A DNA stretch of 64,000 nucleotides, taken from assembly GCA_033763775.1 (NCBI GenBank), contig JANRJW010000012.1:62001-126000 (forward strand), given 5' to 3'. Each line of letters opens with the position of its first letter. Positions within the stretch are counted from its first letter, which is position 1. The notes under the pieces are model-generated. The model searched no databases and had not been told where the DNA came from. It saw nothing but the letters and a program-made list of their open reading frames with translations. Position numbers and translations under genes: made by a program. This DNA comes from JAJTHB01 sp033763775 (GTDB lineage Bacteria > Pseudomonadota > Alphaproteobacteria > Rickettsiales > SXRF01). This document shows positions 26,001 to 34,837 of this stretch, piece after piece.

Positions 26001-27934
26001 CAAATATTCTCAAAATCCGAACCTGCGAAGGGCTGATTCAGAAACGCCGTGAGAATGAAAAATTACAAAAAGCACATTATCTCAATGGCAAACGCAGAGT
26101 ATTCCGGGATGGAGCCTGGGTTGATCTGGATGATCCGCGCACTCACCTGACCATGGCTTCACCCATCCAGCCAGTTGAATTTTATGACCCCCTGCTGGGC
26201 ATGAAAAGCCGTCATATTGCAGTGATCGGCGCGGGTGAAACCATCGCCAAGCACATCACCACGAAGCTCAACGAAATCACCTGTGATGGCACGGAGCCAA
26301 CCCAGTATCGATTTGAAAACTGGTTCCCGCAGCATATCAATCAGGAAATGCCGAACCCATCGCCGCAGCCTGATGAGTGCAAGGATGATAATTGGCTACC
26401 GGATCGCTCATGCCTGCATGGCAAAAAAATAGGCTCTCACCTGCCTTACATGCGCTGGTGGGATACCGGCGCTTCCGCAGGCAATGCCTATATCGGCGGC
26501 AGCCCGGTCAACACGCTCGGCACCTATGATGTGATTGTCGGTGTTGGCCGCGAGGGACGCGAAAAAGTAGCCGCTAAACAGACGGAAGAACTCTACGAAA
26601 AACTTGGCTCATCCAGCGAGGTCAAAAACCGGGTCAAGCAGGAGCAGACCAGTCAGGTAAGCCGTATCGGTGGCTGGTCTGAGCTGAAGGCGCACCAGAT
26701 GTGGACGATTCGCCGCAATAACCTTTCCTGCATTGGCCGCTATGAAAAAATGTTCAAGCTTGGCAGCGCGGAAAACTTTGTGCTTTCGAAGGCAGGCTCG
26801 GGCTACACCAGCCGGGTGGGCGAGCAGTGGCCATGGCCGCTTGGCTGGCGCGGCTATGTCACCGCTACTGACGAGCAGGATAAATTCCCGAACTTTGGCA
26901 GCACCGGATCAGTCAGAGAAATCAAAGGTCTGGATAATGCACTACCGGGCGACATTATCGTCTACCAGCCACGTCGCTACCCGGCAAATACCGTGATTCG
27001 CTCAACCAGCCCGGCTCAGCCTTATGGCATGCCACAAATTTACTTTGTCACTGATATTGGTGGTTTCAGGAAAGAATCAGGCGAGCTGATTCAGGATAGT
27101 CAGGAATCATATTTCGACTATCAGTCTGCCAAGTTCCGCCTTTCATCTTCTAATGCTGGTGGCGAAGAAATTTATCCAACCAAAGTTTTTGTTCGCAGCT
27201 GGGATCAGGGCAAGTTTCCTTCTGCAACCGGCATGAGCATTTACTGGGGCATGGGGATTGAAAGAACTATCTACAGATCGGCAGTGCCAGAAAATTACAG
27301 AAATGATATCTGTGACAAAACCATGCGCGCGCTGACTGATTTTGTGGTGTATGATTCCAATGACCGCAAAAAAATGCCGAGTTACTGCCGTGATAATATG
27401 AATAAGGAAGAGCTCGACAAAGAAAAATGTGTGACAGAAAATTGCCAGCCTAGCTGCCTTGATTCGAGCTACAGTGCATGCGTACTTCCCAACGGCTCCT
27501 TAGATTGGGATGCGGTCACAATCTACAGGCCAGACACAGATGTACGTCAGTGTCCAAACCCCGGTATTACCATGCCGACCATTTCCGATGTGACGTTAGA
27601 CCTTTCTAAAACATACCAGTGGAAAGCACAGTGGGAGACCGGGCCTTCCGGCGAAATCAAGCTGGAGCCACCAAAACCTGAAGTCATCTATCAATCGCGC
27701 ACAGAGAAAGTACCCACCAACCTTTGGTCATGGTGCGTGAATGCGGGTTATGATCCACCAAGCCACTTCTCGCTGGAATATAAGGGAGCAATGACCGGTG
27801 CGATCACGGATACCACTATCTGTGCGCCGCTGCCTCATATGAAAGATGCAACTGGCCTTGTGATTCCAAACACGGGATGCAGCACCAGACCGGGCGAGCA
27901 GCACTTCTTTTTCCCGAAATCTCTGATACGCTGA
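23045..27934 (+). CDS. Unrecognised 1629-aa Ser- and Cys-rich putative lipoprotein
   Basis: I do not recognise this gene. GTG start at 23045 follows GACAGGA. A basic, then hydrophobic N-terminus with SLLLLGSC resembles a lipoprotein signal with the acceptor Cys at about residue 29. Next comes low-complexity sequence: a direct repeat GPSPGPTES twice (about 120-137), MSMSMSMSMS and long Ser/Asp runs (about 200-240), and a second Ser/Glu run (about 312-327). The rest (about 330-1629) is non-repetitive, rich in Cys, Pro, Tyr and Trp, including SIQQCCNII (about 976) and NALPGDIIVY (about 1300), the latter only vaguely like a CHAP/NlpC turn. Abundant Cys suggests a disulfide-bonded secreted or surface protein. 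It stands alone between lpxB and murU. Function unknown. Confidence 0.8.
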   Translation: MPNQPSSNHAGNSHTIKKLGNGSLLLLGSCLTSSLLASSSSNHNQEAQISKEAGHAGHFLVEANQNRWIESTVSDIVQQFLSPSDWFIKNASAFTANQAMNPNETMDAGASDTPNPNETGPSPGPTESGPSPGPTESDSDTLSASASASESFSMSESASFSDDIVISTSIEFSESDSLSDRPDMDGSSDNDGSNDSDSGASMSMSMSMSMSESSSSDSSSSDSSSSSNSSSSSSSSSYDSYYDCYVYTEGQFNWLTFPERIGNNAIPALPPDVRYRDMCVTGATLPPTSFDEETGLLTARDVEVYDYVEDAPSSSSESSSESSESYEYSCYDYYNYWPDSISQFDEAYVGRVTGSKPTGGACMPLRDTPKVNTGLYRFDPALAFQYLLNIDDKPFLEGAESPDAYRRSNASLSKTFFIEGVLGCPDIIDYKRNYQDKPWFVRGIPEGEPIAFWRPKASAFGFGGYERIHDRETIHIRAELMQRTADFCYNYYMLGRSLLPWFNLERPGFSTDDPLSFFDPDRTYLNSCQPFTRGASIYRITDRDLPSPDPLPSPAPPYVCGLPLNPPPRKATACDPTPEQPPFIPPDQLPKPQTREACWDVWRGDLHDQANSRRDDPMYIPGAREIQWAAWNKKPYTSFMEKQSGLAPVYSFPGRADMDQAEYLLSEVLSESWNANFKPDGMLAGTPFTIVEKYKNPQGTLQEIDKVFPNPFKDVQIPLPCIQAGGTLPPATSHPIEPADLRRPRQFNTCEPDEPSPDTPAECVVRFFTIRSDETHISRNTGPHYCPNVEKILEPSHPFSPRHSIVTEGFKTDRDYSELTSTQVARRIPSRNECPDRIAGYTDYRVDQITQRGSLQTPKRHSDMNRYRAAMPTVQCGIVPVDILSFRERAFRSCIMQRINWNFNVFMYYLAILDDSAPVGTSYDRFGRRIPGTFNPPCKTRYWETDAVTPTAEDGAEDNMNNFAGCPVRMSIQQCCNIITKDVVPANILKIRTCEGLIQKRRENEKLQKAHYLNGKRRVFRDGAWVDLDDPRTHLTMASPIQPVEFYDPLLGMKSRHIAVIGAGETIAKHITTKLNEITCDGTEPTQYRFENWFPQHINQEMPNPSPQPDECKDDNWLPDRSCLHGKKIGSHLPYMRWWDTGASAGNAYIGGSPVNTLGTYDVIVGVGREGREKVAAKQTEELYEKLGSSSEVKNRVKQEQTSQVSRIGGWSELKAHQMWTIRRNNLSCIGRYEKMFKLGSAENFVLSKAGSGYTSRVGEQWPWPLGWRGYVTATDEQDKFPNFGSTGSVREIKGLDNALPGDIIVYQPRRYPANTVIRSTSPAQPYGMPQIYFVTDIGGFRKESGELIQDSQESYFDYQSAKFRLSSSNAGGEEIYPTKVFVRSWDQGKFPSATGMSIYWGMGIERTIYRSAVPENYRNDICDKTMRALTDFVVYDSNDRKKMPSYCRDNMNKEELDKEKCVTENCQPSCLDSSYSACVLPNGSLDWDAVTIYRPDTDVRQCPNPGITMPTISDVTLDLSKTYQWKAQWETGPSGEIKLEPPKPEVIYQSRTEKVPTNLWSWCVNAGYDPPSHFSLEYKGAMTGAITDTTICAPLPHMKDATGLVIPNTGCSTRPGEQHFFFPKSLIR

Positions 27935-27943
27935 TACGGCGCG

Positions 27944-28663
27944 TTAACGGCGAGCGAGAAGATAGCGCTCAGCGAGCGCGACGCCTTCCGGGTCGCCCAC
28001 ATGGAGCCATGCGCCATCATGCACCAGTGCGGCGATTCTGCATGGCTCGGCTGCAAGTAGCGCGTCATAAATCACATTCAGTGAAAAAATAGGCTGGCTG
28101 GGCGCGTGTGCCAGCGCGCGCGGATGCAGCAGCTGCACACCAGTAAACACATAAGGCGCTTTTTCATCGGGCAGGCGGCGTCTGATTTTGCCATCACTCA
28201 AGAAAAAATCCCCTGCACCATCATAGCCCACCGCGCGGGACACGGGTTGCAACAAAAGCAGCACGTCCATCGCTTCATCGCGCCAGGCGCTGCGCAGGCG
28301 CTCCAGTGCGGGTGTCGCGCCGTCAAGACAAATCACATCACTATTAGCGATAAAAAATGGATCCCGCCCCAGCAGCGGCATGGCTTTCTGAACCCCCCCG
28401 CCTGTTTCCAGCAACACCTCCTCGCGTGAGATATGAATGGTTGGGCGGCGGCGGCTGGCCAGATGCGCCTCCAGCATCGGCGCAAGGTAATGGGTATTGA
28501 CCACCACCTCATCCACCTGCGATGCTGCAAGCCAGTCCAGCGTATGATCAATCAGGCATTTACCTGCCACGCGCACCATCGGTTTTGGTTTGTCCGCGGT
28601 CAGCGGCAACATGCGCTTTCCCAGCCCAGCGGCCATCACCATCGCGCGCCTGCAGGCCATCAT
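27944..28663 (-). CDS. murU: N-acetylmuramate-1-phosphate uridylyltransferase (MurU-like)
   Basis: Makes UDP-MurNAc in peptidoglycan recycling, bypassing de novo MurA/MurB and fosfomycin. Nucleotidyltransferase motifs are visible: MVMAAGLGKRMLPLTADKPK near the N-terminus, LLETGGGVQKAMPLL and PFFIANSDVI. The frame is open further upstream, but the ATG at 28663 overlaps the amgK stop as ATGA and gives a 239-aa product of normal length. Pairing with AmgK strongly supports MurU over a general sugar-nucleotide enzyme. Confidence 0.88.
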   Translation of the reverse strand: MMACRRAMVMAAGLGKRMLPLTADKPKPMVRVAGKCLIDHTLDWLAASQVDEVVVNTHYLAPMLEAHLASRRRPTIHISREEVLLETGGGVQKAMPLLGRDPFFIANSDVICLDGATPALERLRSAWRDEAMDVLLLLQPVSRAVGYDGAGDFFLSDGKIRRRLPDEKAPYVFTGVQLLHPRALAHAPSQPIFSLNVIYDALLAAEPCRIAALVHDGAWLHVGDPEGVALAERYLLARR

Positions 28664-29715
28664 GACAAACCCGCTGCAGCGCCGACCGGCGCAGCTGGCC
28701 GCAGAGCCGGCACACTGCGCGCTGCTTCGGGCACCACGCGCTGCATCCACTGCGCCAGAGGCCGCAGCTGCTCATGCGACAGATCCGTATTTAAATGCGC
28801 CCATACACGCGGCAGATAACTCAGGTAATGCGCTTTGCCATCACGCACGGCAAGGCGCACAAAAATGCCCACAATTTTACAATTACGCTGCGCGCCCAGC
28901 AGGCTGTATTTCGCCAGGAATGACGGGCGATCAAACCCCGTGGCAGAAAGATAACGATCCAGCAGCTGCGCCGCAAGATCCGCACCAACATCGCGTCTAG
29001 CATCCTCTATCAGCGACACTAAATCATAGGCCGGATCCCCCAGCACCGCATCCTGAAAATCAAGCAGCCCAAGGCGCTGAAGATGACTACGCTCCGGCCT
29101 CCATAGCAGATTATCCGCATGGAAATCGCGGTGAACAAACACATCCTCCTGCAGTTCGGCGTCAGAAATCAGCCGCTCCCAGAGCGCTGAAAATTCCGCC
29201 TGACGCTCAGCCAGCGTTGCATCGCTGATGATTTGCGGCAGAAACCACTCAGAAAAAAGCATCACTTCACGCATCATGAGCGCATGGTCGTAGCGCGGTA
29301 GCGGTGGCGATGAAAGCCTGCCGGTTGCTGCACCGAGCGCCCAATCCGCCAGCACATCGACCGCCACCTCATACAGCATCGGCTCCATTTGTCTGTGGGT
29401 ACGGCACAAGCTGGTGAGTGAATCCACACCAAGATCTTCCAGCAGCATCAGCCCCTGCGCATCATCACGCGCAATCATCTGCGGCGCGCTGTAACCATGC
29501 TGGGATAGCCACTCAGCCACCTGCACAAACGGCGCCAGTGCTTCGCGCTCCGGCGGCGCATCCATGAGCATGGCGGTCTGCTGCCCCAGATGCACACGCA
29601 CATAGCGGCGAAATGAGGCATCACCCGGAAGCGGCGCGAGGCTCGCGCCAGCCATGGGAGTGGCAGACAGAAATCGCATCAGGCGCTCATCATCGTGGTG
29701 GCTCAGGGTCGTCAC
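28660..29715 (-). CDS. amgK: Anomeric MurNAc/GlcNAc kinase (AmgK-like)
   Basis: Phosphorylates MurNAc or GlcNAc at C1 for MurU. Aminoglycoside-phosphotransferase fold: PLPGDASFRRYVRV (glycine-loop region), VHRDFHADNLLW (catalytic Asp) and LGLLDFQDAVLGDPAYDL (metal-binding DFQD). The start is taken as the GTG at 29715, which overlaps the tsaE TGA as GTGA and gives 351 aa; upstream codons lie inside tsaE. The tsaE-amgK-murU order is conserved in Gram-negatives that recycle MurNAc. Confidence 0.9.
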   Translation of the reverse strand: MTTLSHHDDERLMRFLSATPMAGASLAPLPGDASFRRYVRVHLGQQTAMLMDAPPEREALAPFVQVAEWLSQHGYSAPQMIARDDAQGLMLLEDLGVDSLTSLCRTHRQMEPMLYEVAVDVLADWALGAATGRLSSPPLPRYDHALMMREVMLFSEWFLPQIISDATLAERQAEFSALWERLISDAELQEDVFVHRDFHADNLLWRPERSHLQRLGLLDFQDAVLGDPAYDLVSLIEDARRDVGADLAAQLLDRYLSATGFDRPSFLAKYSLLGAQRNCKIVGIFVRLAVRDGKAHYLSYLPRVWAHLNTDLSHEQLRPLAQWMQRVVPEAARSVPALRPAAPVGAAAGLS

Positions 29716-30203
29716 AGTGCTGGTTGCTCCTTGAAATGGTTGATCAAGCTTTGCCAGCGGCTGCTGGCAGATGCAAGCACCACGTTGCGCGCTGCTGTCT
29801 CGTGGTTGTGATGAAATCTCAGCTGCAAACAATCATCAGGCAGCAAGTGTTGCGCCACCTGCGGCCACTCAATCAGACAGATTGCCTGCTCCAGTGACTC
29901 TTCAAATCCCAATTCCACCAGTTCAGCAGGATTTTTGACACGGTAGAGATCAAAGTGATGCAGCATCTCGCCGCGACGCGTCTGGTAGCTTTGCTGCAGC
30001 ATGAAGGTGGGGCTGAGCACCTCCTCGTCTGGCAGGCACAGGGCGCGAATCAGGCTGCGCGCCCAGCTGGTCTTACCGGCGCCAAGATCGCCGATCAGGG
30101 CAAGGCAGGTAGGCGCCGAAATGAATGGCGCAGTACGCGCGGCAAACCTTGCCATCTGCGCCTCATCCGCCACATACAGCGTCAGCAGATCAGTCGCGCT
30201 CAT
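29712..30203 (-). CDS. tsaE: tRNA threonylcarbamoyladenosine biosynthesis ATPase TsaE
   Basis: ATPase of the TsaB-TsaD-TsaE complex making t6A37 in tRNA. The Walker A motif GDLGAGKTSWAR, VLSPTFMLQQSYQ and LHHFDLYRV are typical. The frame is open to 30554, but that part is antisense to the TPR gene's end and lacks family similarity. ATG at 30203 gives 163 aa and overlaps iscX by 14 bp. It lies mid-operon. Confidence 0.93.
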   Translation of the reverse strand: MSATDLLTLYVADEAQMARFAARTAPFISAPTCLALIGDLGAGKTSWARSLIRALCLPDEEVLSPTFMLQQSYQTRRGEMLHHFDLYRVKNPAELVELGFEESLEQAICLIEWPQVAQHLLPDDCLQLRFHHNHETAARNVVLASASSRWQSLINHFKEQPAL

Positions 30204-30384
30204 CAAGCCAGGCCATTTGAATGGCTTCCAGAATTTTTTCGTTGCAACCGTTCGGGTCATCCTGAAACTCAGGAATGGAAAGCACCCACTGGCGCAAATC
30301 TGTGAAGCGCAGGTTGACATTGTCAGCGTCGGGGTAAAGTTCTTCAAGCCGAATGGCAATCTCCTGAATATCAAGCCAGCGCAT
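30190..30384 (-). CDS. iscX: Fe-S cluster assembly protein IscX
   Basis: Small acidic protein that binds IscS and iron and tunes Fe-S assembly. The 64-aa product matches the family end to end: LDIQEIAIRLEELYPDAD, RFTDLRQWVLSIPEF and CNEKILEAIQMAWLDE. A perfect AAAGGAG ribosome-binding site overlaps the stop codon of the upstream TPR gene, so translation is probably coupled. It is not next to other isc genes here, which is unusual; it sits between a TPR protein and tsaE. Confidence 0.93.
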   Translation of the reverse strand: MRWLDIQEIAIRLEELYPDADNVNLRFTDLRQWVLSIPEFQDDPNGCNEKILEAIQMAWLDERD

Positions 30385-30393
30385 AATTCTCCT

Positions 30394-33300
30394 TTAAGGG
30401 GTGGGGGTGTTGTTGTTTGCTGCAGCAGTAGCGGTGGTTGGTGTCGCTGCCAGACCAGCGGTTTCAAGACGCGCCTGATAACTGCCGATAAATTCTCGCG
30501 TCGCCGAGAGGCGTTCGACCATCTGATCAAAATTGCGCGTAGTGAGCGACGCATCCGGCGCAGTCACAAAATCAAACATGGCGCGGTTTGGATTATCCGC
30601 CATCAGCGGGCCAAAATAATCGCGCAGATAGCTAAGTTGCGGCACATCGTTGGTGAAGACATATGCGAGGGCAAGCTGCATCAGCATCTCGCTCTCATCA
30701 AGCGTCACAGGCGCAGACACGTCAGTGCGTTTTTTCAATATCGCTTCAGTAATAGAAATAACCTGACGCCAGTCACGTTTGCGCCAGTAAATATGCTGCC
30801 TGATTTTCTCTGCGTCGAGGCTCTCATCATTATCAATCATCTCCAGCGCACGGTCGAGCTGGTTGGTCGCTATCAGCGCTTCTGCTGTCAGTCGGTTGCG
30901 ATAGAGCCTGAGTTCTGGCGGGTTATTGCCAAATAGCGATTCTTCGAGCGCAGCCATGGCTTTCAACGGTTGGCGATCCAGCAAATATATACTGGCGAGG
31001 CGCGCACCGATGCGGCTTCTGCGCTCTTTCTCCAGCTTGAATTTCATTTGATGCTCCAGCAGCGCTGAGGCTTGTGAAAGAAGATCAACCGACACCAGAC
31101 GATCCGCCAGCCGCTCCACCAGCTGATCTCCGGTCTGACCAGCGGGCGCATAGCTACTATATTCATAATACAGCGCCAGTGCTTCCAGTGGCGGCAGGGC
31201 ATCAAATCCGCCTTCATTGAACACCTGTACGAATGTATCCTGCATCTGCCGGTTCATGCGAATGGCCACCGCAGTGTTAGGAAACGCCTGGATCGTATTA
31301 TGCCAAATACGCATGGCGTTCAAAAAATCACGCTGCTCAGTATAAATATCGCTCAGCAGGGTGAGCACCTGAATCTCAAGGTTATCGCCATGCCAGCTGA
31401 GGCGCAGTCGTTCCAGCCTGTCCGCAGCATCCTGCTTGCTCATGCCTGCCTTGTTCAGCCCATGAAGAATACGGTGAAGCTCTGCATTGGCGCGCACAAA
31501 TGGCCGATCGTAATCTTCGGCAAGCTTGTCAAACGTTGCAAGCGCTTCGTCCACCTGCCCTGTTTCCAGCGAAATCTTCGCCATTAAAAAATTAATGTAA
31601 TTGCTGATGGTATCAATCTGCTGGTCTTTCTGCAGCGAGTCAAAAATTTTGAGTGCTGTATTGTATTCTTTTGCGGCAATTGCACGATCGGCTGCCACAA
31701 TCGCCAGACGTTGGCGTATAATCGGCGGATATTTACTGAAATAATCTTCGTTGAGCGCAAGATAATCATAAGCCTGCTCGTTATTGCCCAGCAGGTCAGC
31801 CAGCACGCTGCGCCAGAAATCAATCTCCTTATTATTATTCAGTTCAGATGCGTTAAAGTCGCGCGCGGCATCGACATACCGCCCCATCAGGAAATTGGCT
31901 GCGCCACGCAGCGCTGACAGCTTACTGCTACGATAAAAAGAAGGATTCACGCGGTTAATGCCATCCAGGTGCGCGAGTGCCTCTGGCGCCATACCCTGAG
32001 ACAAATAATACTGCGCTAGCCTGAGCCGCGCTTCGTTAGCTTCCTGCGGCGATGGCGCCTCAACAACACGACGAAACAGCGAGTTTGTGAATCGACGAGC
32101 ATCCGTTTCATCGACAAGCGACCAGAGCTGATGCGGAAATAATGTCGCCGCCGCCACAGAAGCGCTACCGGCTTTTGCTGCGGGCGGAGGGGGTAAACCG
32201 GGCGTCAGCACCGCGCCGCCGGGCATAGAAATACGCACACCATTGCGAAGCGGCACCACCTGCACTTCATCCGCTTTCTTCACCACCACCGCGCCCTGCG
32301 ATGTTGCTGGTAAAGCAAACTGCACAAATTCGCGCGCTGCCGCAAGCCCATGGCCAGGGCTGAAATATGGCACCACCACTAGCGAATCACCAATCTGTGG
32401 GTCGCGCAGCTTCACCGGCTCTGCCGCATCCAGCGCGTAGAGAAACACATGCGCCGGCGATGGCGGCTCGGTATTGACCATCACATTCGTTGCCAGCGCC
32501 AGTTCCTGGCGTTGGCTCGTCACCAGCACTGCCCAATCAAGGCCATCTTTTTCCTGTTTGGTGACCTGAACAAACACGCCGTCATCCACTGGCATACGTA
32601 TCGCCGTGGCACGCCCGGCGGCCACCTGCTCCGCCTTCCCAACGACTGTGCGCGGCATATCCGCGAAATCACTGAGATCCAGCGGCACGGCTTGATTAAA
32701 CACAATCCACAAATGGCGGTTGCGCACAAATGCCGCCAGCGCTGTTCGCTGCGCGAATGGTAAGCGAATAACGGCGCTATCAGACGCTGCCGATAAATTC
32801 ACTTTCAGTGTGCCATCGCTGGGCAGCGTCAGCTGCACCTGTGCAGGCGGCACAGGCATGCTGTCCCCCACCGGCGCTGGAGGAACGACAGGCACAGGCG
32901 GCAATGCGGCTTCTGCAGTTGCTGGTGCATTAGAAACAGATGGATTCGCACTTGCCTCTCCGGCAGCTGGCTTCAGTTTCGATAATGCCACAGCACTCGT
33001 CGGATCTACAGGCGCAGCTTTAGCGGTATTAATATTTTTAGTCAGCGGCTTAACTGCATGTGGCTTCCCTTCCGACTTAGCGCGCGCAATCTGACGTCTG
33101 GCTTTCGGGTCAACACCCAGCAGATCCACCCCATTGATGTTGTCACTCACAAACGTGCGAATGCGGTATGGGCGATTCAGCGAGAGAATAATGGTTCGGC
33201 CATCAGCCTTGCGCTCAGCATGGGTGACGTATGGACTGAGCTGACTGAGAAGCCGCCCCATATCTGGATTGGCCTTGCGATCAAAGCGCAGAATCAGCTG

Positions 33301-33486
33301 CTTGCCTTGGGTGGTGGCGGTAAAAAACACCGTTTGCGGCCATTCGAATGTCAGCCGCGCATAGTCGCGAATCACCGCGCCCTTCACTGCCGGCACGGCA
33401 GCGCTTTCTGCGGGCGATGCAGTTGGCAGCGCCATCAGCGCCGTGGAAAGCATCAAAACAGAGAAAAACAGCCGTAAAAGATTCAT
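30394..33486 (-). CDS. Exported TPR-containing protein downstream of cheZ
   Basis: About 1030 aa. A signal peptide (MNLLRLFFSVLMLSTALMAL, cleaved near PTASPA) is followed by a beta-rich domain (about 35-130, resembling AMIN-type domains only loosely), a Pro/Ala-rich linker (about 150-230), another beta-rich region, and a long helical C-terminal half with TPR-like repeats (about 480-980, for example RLRLAQYYLSQGMAPEALAH). The start is the ATG at 33486; the GTG at 33501 is an alternative. It is periplasmic by inference. Its place after cheY-cheZ suggests a motility role, but this is not proven. Confidence 0.75.
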   Translation of the reverse strand: MNLLRLFFSVLMLSTALMALPTASPAESAAVPAVKGAVIRDYARLTFEWPQTVFFTATTQGKQLILRFDRKANPDMGRLLSQLSPYVTHAERKADGRTIILSLNRPYRIRTFVSDNINGVDLLGVDPKARRQIARAKSEGKPHAVKPLTKNINTAKAAPVDPTSAVALSKLKPAAGEASANPSVSNAPATAEAALPPVPVVPPAPVGDSMPVPPAQVQLTLPSDGTLKVNLSAASDSAVIRLPFAQRTALAAFVRNRHLWIVFNQAVPLDLSDFADMPRTVVGKAEQVAAGRATAIRMPVDDGVFVQVTKQEKDGLDWAVLVTSQRQELALATNVMVNTEPPSPAHVFLYALDAAEPVKLRDPQIGDSLVVVPYFSPGHGLAAAREFVQFALPATSQGAVVVKKADEVQVVPLRNGVRISMPGGAVLTPGLPPPPAAKAGSASVAAATLFPHQLWSLVDETDARRFTNSLFRRVVEAPSPQEANEARLRLAQYYLSQGMAPEALAHLDGINRVNPSFYRSSKLSALRGAANFLMGRYVDAARDFNASELNNNKEIDFWRSVLADLLGNNEQAYDYLALNEDYFSKYPPIIRQRLAIVAADRAIAAKEYNTALKIFDSLQKDQQIDTISNYINFLMAKISLETGQVDEALATFDKLAEDYDRPFVRANAELHRILHGLNKAGMSKQDAADRLERLRLSWHGDNLEIQVLTLLSDIYTEQRDFLNAMRIWHNTIQAFPNTAVAIRMNRQMQDTFVQVFNEGGFDALPPLEALALYYEYSSYAPAGQTGDQLVERLADRLVSVDLLSQASALLEHQMKFKLEKERRSRIGARLASIYLLDRQPLKAMAALEESLFGNNPPELRLYRNRLTAEALIATNQLDRALEMIDNDESLDAEKIRQHIYWRKRDWRQVISITEAILKKRTDVSAPVTLDESEMLMQLALAYVFTNDVPQLSYLRDYFGPLMADNPNRAMFDFVTAPDASLTTRNFDQMVERLSATREFIGSYQARLETAGLAATPTTATAAANNNTPTP

Positions 33487-33579
33487 TGTTGCTACGCTCA
33501 CACCATGCGTAGCAAATCCTAGGCCAGAGGGATTTTTTTACAAGTATTTAATCGGTATGTCGCGACTTGGGGGAAATGC

Positions 33580-34239
33580 CTACGATTTACCACCAAGACT
33601 GGCAAACAGCGCATCAATATCAGACTGCGATGCCGCCTGTCCGGTCAGTTGCGGCCCATTCATGAGCGCGGCATCGCTCATCGGGTCGGGTGCGTTGCTG
33701 GTTGCTTGCTGCATGAGTTCGTCATCATTGCCGAATAATTCATTAAGCTTTCCGATACGCTCTTCAATATTCTCCAGCAGTTTAATCACTTTGCGGATAC
33801 GCTGGCCAGTCACATCCTGAAAATTGCAAGCTTCATAGATTCGGGTGGTCGCGTCGAGAATCTTCTGCTCAGCATCGCCCCCCAGACCAGTTGCCGCGGC
33901 GGAGATGGAATCCACCGCGTCCATGATGCTGTTGGTGGCGGATTCGGTGGCCTTAATCACCTCGTCCAGATGCGCCGAGGCATCCACAATCGCCGGCTCG
34001 GCATTATTGTTGGTTGCAATCGAGAAAATTTCGCGCTTGGCATCCTGAATATATTTAGCCAGCCGCGCAATTTCCTGATGCATGAAGCGATCCGTGTTCG
34101 AAGTTTGCGAACCGAAATGATTAGCAATTTCCTCGAAAATTCCGCCAAGATCTTCCAGCGTGATTTCCTTTTTCTCCTGTTTGAGCTCGACGATGCTTTT
34201 CAGCAGCGAATGGCCAAGCCTTGCCTGCGTATCACTCAT
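33580..34239 (-). CDS. cheZ: CheY-P phosphatase CheZ
   Basis: Dephosphorylates CheY-P. The core helical hairpin carries CNFQDVTGQRIRKVI (residues 138-152), the family signature that includes the catalytic Gln (146). The C-terminus ends SQSDIDALFASLG, the amphipathic CheY-binding peptide. The 219-aa size fits. Alphaproteobacteria often lack CheZ, so its presence is notable. It lies 13 bases after cheY on the same strand. Confidence 0.93.
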   Translation of the reverse strand: MSDTQARLGHSLLKSIVELKQEKKEITLEDLGGIFEEIANHFGSQTSNTDRFMHQEIARLAKYIQDAKREIFSIATNNNAEPAIVDASAHLDEVIKATESATNSIMDAVDSISAAATGLGGDAEQKILDATTRIYEACNFQDVTGQRIRKVIKLLENIEERIGKLNELFGNDDELMQQATSNAPDPMSDAALMNGPQLTGQAASQSDIDALFASLGGKS

Positions 34240-34252
34240 GATGATCTCCGTA

Positions 34253-34639
34253 TTAAAATTCGCCCAGCACGCTGACCAGCTTGGTCTTGAGCGTTTCGGC
34301 GTTGAAAGGCTTCACAATATAATTACTCACACCAGCCTGCTTGGCGGCAATCACGTTTTCCGGCTTACTTTCCGCCGTCACCATAATAAATGGAAGCATC
34401 TTGAGCTTCTCATCGGCGCGCACCTGCTTCAGCAGCTCCATGCCGCTCATCGGCTCCATGTTCCAGTCGGAAATCACCATGCCAAACGGCTTTTCGCGCA
34501 GCTTCTTAAGCGCCTCGGTGCCATCTGCGGCTTCGTCAGCATTGTCAAAGCCAAGCTGCTTCAGCAGATTACGAACAATACGGCGCATGGTGTTGTAATC
34601 ATCCACCACCAGAATGGGCATGTTTTTATTAACGGTCAT
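34253..34639 (-). CDS. cheY: Chemotaxis response regulator CheY
   Basis: Single receiver domain, 128 aa. The acidic pair D13-D14, phospho-acceptor D58 (VISDWNMEPMSG), T88 and K110 (YIVKPF) are all in place. It lacks an output domain. It is first in the minus-strand run cheY-cheZ-TPR-iscX-tsaE-amgK-murU. Two perfect CtrA boxes (34690-34704, 34722-34736) lie upstream, so control by CtrA is likely. Confidence 0.96.
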   Translation of the reverse strand: MTVNKNMPILVVDDYNTMRRIVRNLLKQLGFDNADEAADGTEALKKLREKPFGMVISDWNMEPMSGMELLKQVRADEKLKMLPFIMVTAESKPENVIAAKQAGVSNYIVKPFNAETLKTKLVSVLGEF

Positions 34640-34689
34640 AAGATTGCTCGGGTTTGAATTTCACTAAGTGCCACCCTAATCGATTTTTT

Positions 34690-34704
34690 TTAAGATAGGG
34701 TTAA
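34690..34704. promoter_or_regulatory. CtrA box upstream of cheY
   Basis: TTAA-GATAGGG-TTAA, a perfect match to the CtrA consensus TTAA-N7-TTAA. It lies about 50 bp upstream of the cheY ATG. Confidence 0.7.
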
Positions 34705-34721
34705 GCGCAAACAGGGCAAAC

Positions 34722-34736
34722 TTAAGCTTCGATTAA
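34722..34736. promoter_or_regulatory. Second CtrA box upstream of cheY
   Basis: TTAA-GCTTCGA-TTAA, again a perfect match. The two boxes are 32 bp apart, about three helical turns, which would put bound dimers on the same face of the DNA. Confidence 0.7.
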
Positions 34737-34837
34737 GAATAAGGCATGCCCGATCTCGCGCTGTCTCTTTTTTGAAATCGGCCGTCAACCAAAAAACACG
34801 ACACAGAAAAATAAAAAAAGCTTGACTATCTTTGGGC

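Noticed and set aside
30204..30554. N-terminal extension of the tsaE frame
   Set aside because: It runs through iscX and the end of the TPR gene and has no TsaE similarity; the family N-terminus begins at 30203.
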